Shown here one piece after another: positions 30,104-33,268 of a DNA stretch of 33,268 bases. The stretch is from contig NZ_JAILKR010000079.1 of assembly GCF_024693525.1 (NCBI RefSeq), positions 1-33,268 of the forward strand. Direction: 5' to 3'. The notes under the pieces were generated by a model, which worked only from the letters and a program-made list of their open reading frames with translations, searched no databases and was not told where the DNA came from. The translations under genes and the position numbers were made by a program. How positions within the stretch are numbered: position 1 is the stretch's first letter; each line of letters begins with the position of its first letter. This DNA comes from Selenomonas sp. (GTDB lineage Bacteria; Bacillota_C; Negativicutes; Selenomonadales; Selenomonadaceae).

Positions 30104-30295
30104 AAAGAGGAGTAGTCTCACCTTTAGCGAGGCGGCGATGGTGCAAGGCCGCCAGCGAGACGAAAGGCACTTTGGAGCTGAACCCAATACTTTGAGGTGG
30201 GTTTTCTACAGGAAAACCAATCAGGGTGGAACCGCGGGATATTGAAATTCAAGTCTCGTCCCTGTAACGATAACGTTACGGGGGCGGGACTTTTT
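30104..30295 (+). promoter_or_regulatory. Glycine T-box leader of glyQS
   Basis: The leader shows a short stem I with GGTGCAA in its distal part, a GGC specifier at 30166-30168 (context GAAA-GGC-ACTTTGGAGC), the T-box AGGGTGGAACCGCGGG (30223-30238) and a terminator of AAGTCTCGTCCC with GGGGCGGGACTT then T5 (30251-30295). GGC is a glycine codon and glyQ follows, so uncharged tRNA-Gly would turn on glycyl-tRNA synthetase. Confidence 0.96.
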
Positions 30296-30335
30296 GCGTT
30301 TCCGTAGCAGATTTATTAGAAGAGGAGTTGTTCCC

Positions 30336-31214
30336 ATGAAATTTCAGGAAATCATCCTGGCCCTGCAGAAATTCTGGTCGGAACAGGGCTGCATCCTGGC
30401 TGAACCCTATGATGTTGAGAAGGGTGCCGGCACGATGAATCCGTCCACCTTCCTGCGCGTACTTGGCCCAGAGCCGTGGCATGTTGCTTATGTTGAGCCG
30501 TCCCGCCGTCCGGCTGATGGCCGCTATGGCGATAACCCGAACCGTCTGTATCAGCATCATCAGTTCCAGGTTATCATGAAGCCGTCCCCGGACAACATTC
30601 AGGAACTGTACCTCGAAAGCTTGGAGCGTCTCGGCATTGACCCGAAACAGCACGATATCCGCTTCGTAGAGGATAACTGGGAATCTCCGACGCTGGGCGC
30701 CTGGGGTCTGGGCTGGGAAGTATGGCTCGACGGCATGGAAATCACACAGTTCACCTACTTCCAGCAGGTGGGCAGTCAGGACGTTAAGCCCGTAGCTTCG
30801 GAAATCACCTATGGTCTGGAGAGACTAGCCATGTACATTCAGGGTGTCGAAAATGTTTACGACATTCAGTGGACGGACGATTACACCTATGGTGATGTGT
30901 TCCATCAGAACGAGTATGAACAGTCCGCTTATGCCTTCGACCTCTCCGATGAAAAACTGTTGTTCGAGATGTTTGACAAGTACGAAGCCGAAGCTGTCCG
31001 CGTAATCGCTGAAGGTTATGTACATCCGGCTTATGACTATGTGCTCAAGTGCTCCCATACGTTCAACCTGCTGGATGCGCGCGGTGCTATCTCCGTGTCC
31101 CAGCGTACGGCATTTATCGGCCGCGTAAGAAAGCTTGCACGTCTTTGCGCCGAATGTTATCTGAAACAGCGTGAGGAATTAGGCTATCCAATGCTGCACA
31201 GGGGGGAGAAATAA
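30336..31214 (+). CDS. glyQ: Glycyl-tRNA synthetase alpha subunit
   Basis: The 292-residue protein is the alpha chain of the bacterial alpha2-beta2 GlyRS, with the characteristic [20 protein letters not shown] start, [38 protein letters not shown] and [20 protein letters not shown]. It holds the aminoacylation catalytic site. The ATG at 30336 follows AGAGGAG; an open frame further upstream runs into the T-box terminator and is not used. The stop overlaps the glyS start by one base, so the two subunits are translationally coupled. Confidence 0.97.
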   Translation: MKFQEIILALQKFWSEQGCILAEPYDVEKGAGTMNPSTFLRVLGPEPWHVAYVEPSRRPADGRYGDNPNRLYQHHQFQVIMKPSPDNIQELYLESLERLGIDPKQHDIRFVEDNWESPTLGAWGLGWEVWLDGMEITQFTYFQQVGSQDVKPVASEITYGLERLAMYIQGVENVYDIQWTDDYTYGDVFHQNEYEQSAYAFDLSDEKLLFEMFDKYEAEAVRVIAEGYVHPAYDYVLKCSHTFNLLDARGAISVSQRTAFIGRVRKLARLCAECYLKQREELGYPMLHRGEK

Positions 31215-33265
31215 TGAGCAAGGATTTACTGTTAGAAATCGGCACGGAAGAAGTACCGGCACATGTCATGCCGGGCATCCTTGCCCAGTTGAAGGAAAAT
31301 GCCGCTACGGCTTTTGCTGACAGCCGCATTGCCTGCGGGGAAATCCGCACCATTGGTACGCCGCGCCGCACGGCTCTCCTGGTCAAAGACCTGGCTGAAA
31401 AGCAGGAAGATGTGGAAAGCGAAAATCGCGGCCCGTCCGCAGCCATCGCTTTTGACGCTGACGGCAACCCGACCAAGGCTGCTCAGGGATTTGCCCGTGG
31501 TCAGGGTATTGACCCGAAAGACCTCGTGGAAAAAGACGGCTATGTCTATGCCATGGTACATGAAAAGGGCAAGGAAACGGCGGAGCTTCTGCAGACCATT
31601 CTGCCGGAACTCATCTGTGGCCTGAACTTCCCGAACAATATGCGCTGGCGCGACCTGGACTTCAAGTTCATCCGTCCGCTGCGCTGGATTGTGGCCCTCT
31701 ATGATGCAGAAGTTGTGCCCTTTGAGGTTGCCGAGGTTAAATCCGGCAAGGTTTCCCGTGGCCATCGCTTCCTGTCCCAGGGCGATTTCACCATCAACAG
31801 TGCTGCAGAATACGAAAAAGCCTGTGAAGAAAACTTCGTCATTGTCGACCAGGAAAAGCGCAAGGCCATGATTCGCGAGCAGATAGAAGAGGTGGCCAAG
31901 AAGAACGGCGGCAAGGCTGAAATCACCGAAGACCTGCTCGAAGAAGTGCTCTATCTCGTGGAATACCCCACGGCCCTGTGCGGCAAGTTCGAAGAAAAAT
32001 ATCTGGAACTTCCGCCGGAAACGGTTATCACGCCGATGCGCGACCATCAGCGTTATTTCCCGGTGAAGGATGCAAACGGCAAACTGCTGCCGCTCTTTAT
32101 CACGGTGCGCAATGGTGGCAGCGAACACCTCGAAACCGTACAGCATGGTAACGAGCGCGTATTGCGTGCTAGACTTGCTGACGCGCAGTTCTTCTTTGAC
32201 GAAGACCGCAAAAAGAGCCTTGCAGAACACCGCGAAAAGCTCAAGACCGTTGTGTTCCAGCAGGGCCTGGGCACGATGTACGAAAAATCCGAGCGTTTGG
32301 TGGAACTGGCCGGTTTTATCGCGGATGAAATCGGCGCGGATGAAAAAGCCCATAAGCATGCCAAGCGTGCGGCGCTGCTGTCCAAAGCCGACCTTGTTAC
32401 CGGCATGGTAACGGAATTCACCGAATTGCAGGGCATTATGGGCCGTGAGTACGCAAAGCTTGATGGCGAATGTGAAAATGTGGCTATTGCCATTGACGAG
32501 CACTATATGCCGCGCTTCGCCGGTGACAACCAGCCGCAGACGGACGCTGGCCGTATCGTAAGCATGGCCGATAAGATTGATACCATTGTGGGTACATTCT
32601 CCCGCGGCAAGATTCCGACGGGCTCCCAGGATCCGTTCGCGCTACGCCGTCAGGCTCTCGGCCTTGTGAATATGCTGATTGAAGCCAAGTGGAACGTAAG
32701 TCTGTCCAAGGTTGTAGCTAAATCCATGGACCTCTATGGTCTTACCGATGAGGCTGTCCGCACGAAGATGCAGTCTGATGTAGCAGACTTTATGCGCCTG
32801 CGCCTCAAGAACGTGCTCGAAGCTGTCCGCTATGATGTGGTGGATGCGGTGCTAGAAAACGTAGACGATATCTATGCTGTCAGCCTGCGCGCTGCCGCTG
32901 TGGCTAAGTTCGTGGAAACGGCTGATGCTGCCGCCAACATTCAGGCCTTTGTCCGTGCGTCCAATCTGGCGAAAAAAGCCGAAGCAACGGAAATCAAGGA
33001 AGCTGTCTTTGTGTCTGATGAAGAAAAAGCTCTCTACGATGTTTACAAGTCCACCAACAGCGCTGTTGCCAGCCTTGTAGATGGTGAGGATTACGTCGGT
33101 GCCATTGATGCCTTGAAGGAACTGGCGAAACCCATCGATGCCTTCTTCGATGCGGTTATGGTTATGGATAAGGACGAAGCGGTTAAGAATAATCGTCTGG
33201 CTCTGCTCCATGCCATCGATGCTCTGGTTAACAAAGTGGCTGATTTTAGCAAAATCGTGCTGTAA
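31214..33265 (+). CDS. glyS: Glycyl-tRNA synthetase beta subunit
   Basis: The 683-residue protein is the beta chain of tetrameric GlyRS. It starts LLLEIGTEEVPAHVMPGILA, then has ENRGPSAAIAFDADGNPTKA and MRDHQRYFPVKDANGKLLPL, followed by ARLADAQFFFDEDRKKSLAE, LVTGMVTEFTELQGIMGREYA and the HD-like and anticodon-binding regions (SMADKIDTIVGTFS, then TGSQDPFALRRQALG). It supports tRNA binding and the full complex. It is complete: the TAA is at 33263-33265, three bases from the window end. It overlaps glyQ by one base. What follows is outside the window. Confidence 0.96.
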   Translation: MSKDLLLEIGTEEVPAHVMPGILAQLKENAATAFADSRIACGEIRTIGTPRRTALLVKDLAEKQEDVESENRGPSAAIAFDADGNPTKAAQGFARGQGIDPKDLVEKDGYVYAMVHEKGKETAELLQTILPELICGLNFPNNMRWRDLDFKFIRPLRWIVALYDAEVVPFEVAEVKSGKVSRGHRFLSQGDFTINSAAEYEKACEENFVIVDQEKRKAMIREQIEEVAKKNGGKAEITEDLLEEVLYLVEYPTALCGKFEEKYLELPPETVITPMRDHQRYFPVKDANGKLLPLFITVRNGGSEHLETVQHGNERVLRARLADAQFFFDEDRKKSLAEHREKLKTVVFQQGLGTMYEKSERLVELAGFIADEIGADEKAHKHAKRAALLSKADLVTGMVTEFTELQGIMGREYAKLDGECENVAIAIDEHYMPRFAGDNQPQTDAGRIVSMADKIDTIVGTFSRGKIPTGSQDPFALRRQALGLVNMLIEAKWNVSLSKVVAKSMDLYGLTDEAVRTKMQSDVADFMRLRLKNVLEAVRYDVVDAVLENVDDIYAVSLRAAAVAKFVETADAAANIQAFVRASNLAKKAEATEIKEAVFVSDEEKALYDVYKSTNSAVASLVDGEDYVGAIDALKELAKPIDAFFDAVMVMDKDEAVKNNRLALLHAIDALVNKVADFSKIVL

Positions 33266-33268
33266 TTC

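Noticed and set aside
31232..32503. 423-residue open frame antisense to glyS
   Set aside because: It lies entirely opposite glyS and shows Phe/Leu/His-rich content typical of an antisense shadow.

Overview
The window reads as a chromosomal segment of a diderm Firmicute of the class Negativicutes, most likely Selenomonas or a close relative. This is inferred from gene content, not from a database search. Firmicute traits are T-box leaders, a BirA-type bioB operator, ComFB, a clade-II single-chain PurL and the phoH-ybeY-era-recO-glyQS gene order. They sit beside an outer-membrane two-partner secretion (TpsB/TpsA) pair, which requires an outer membrane.

Layout. 1-410: no confident intact gene; a possible transposon TnpB tail, a strongly folded element and a 30-bp perfect palindrome. 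443-898 (minus): an unknown coiled-coil protein, divergent from a four-gene ABC operon (1018-4306) that joins an ABC-2 exporter to a zinc/manganese-type ABC-3 importer. 4381-4984: a serine recombinase. 5149-7999: a small flagellar protein and a large hook protein FlgE. 8070-8435: a decayed AAA/DUF4143 gene. 8557-9312: an unrecognised protein with two CxxH...CxxC modules. 9558-12467: the tpsB-tpsA pair. 12669-13009: a small coiled-coil protein and tRNA-Arg(CCG). About 13134-15173: an IS607-like element with a dead tnpA and an apparently intact tnpB. 15230-15505: comFB. 15569-17465 (minus): an Lrp-type regulator and an aminotransferase behind a T-box whose specifier reads as alanine. 17735-23610: a YhcH/DUF386 protein, purL, an orphan DhaM-like phosphocarrier and a DUF2156 protein. 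23672-24758 (minus): bioB with an operator. 24858-25361: an unknown membrane-anchored protein. 25532-29375: phoH, a fused ybeY-era gene, DUF502 and recO. 29431-30057: a lipoprotein. 30059-33265: glyQ-glyS behind a glycine T-box.

How the genes work together. The right third is a ribosome-biogenesis, repair and translation block in which YbeY and Era, normally separate genes, form one polypeptide, and dgkA and cdd, often found between them, are absent. The two T-boxes tie glycyl-tRNA synthetase to glycine-tRNA charging and the Lrp/aminotransferase pair probably to alanine-tRNA charging. The TPS pair is a self-contained secretion unit. Mobile DNA lies in the IS607-like element, the serine recombinase and perhaps the left edge.

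The observations judged most worth checking are the YbeY-Era fusion, the alanine T-box, TnpB stranded beside a dead TnpA, the duplicated CxxH/CxxC protein, the repeat-filled hook protein and the folded element at the left edge.
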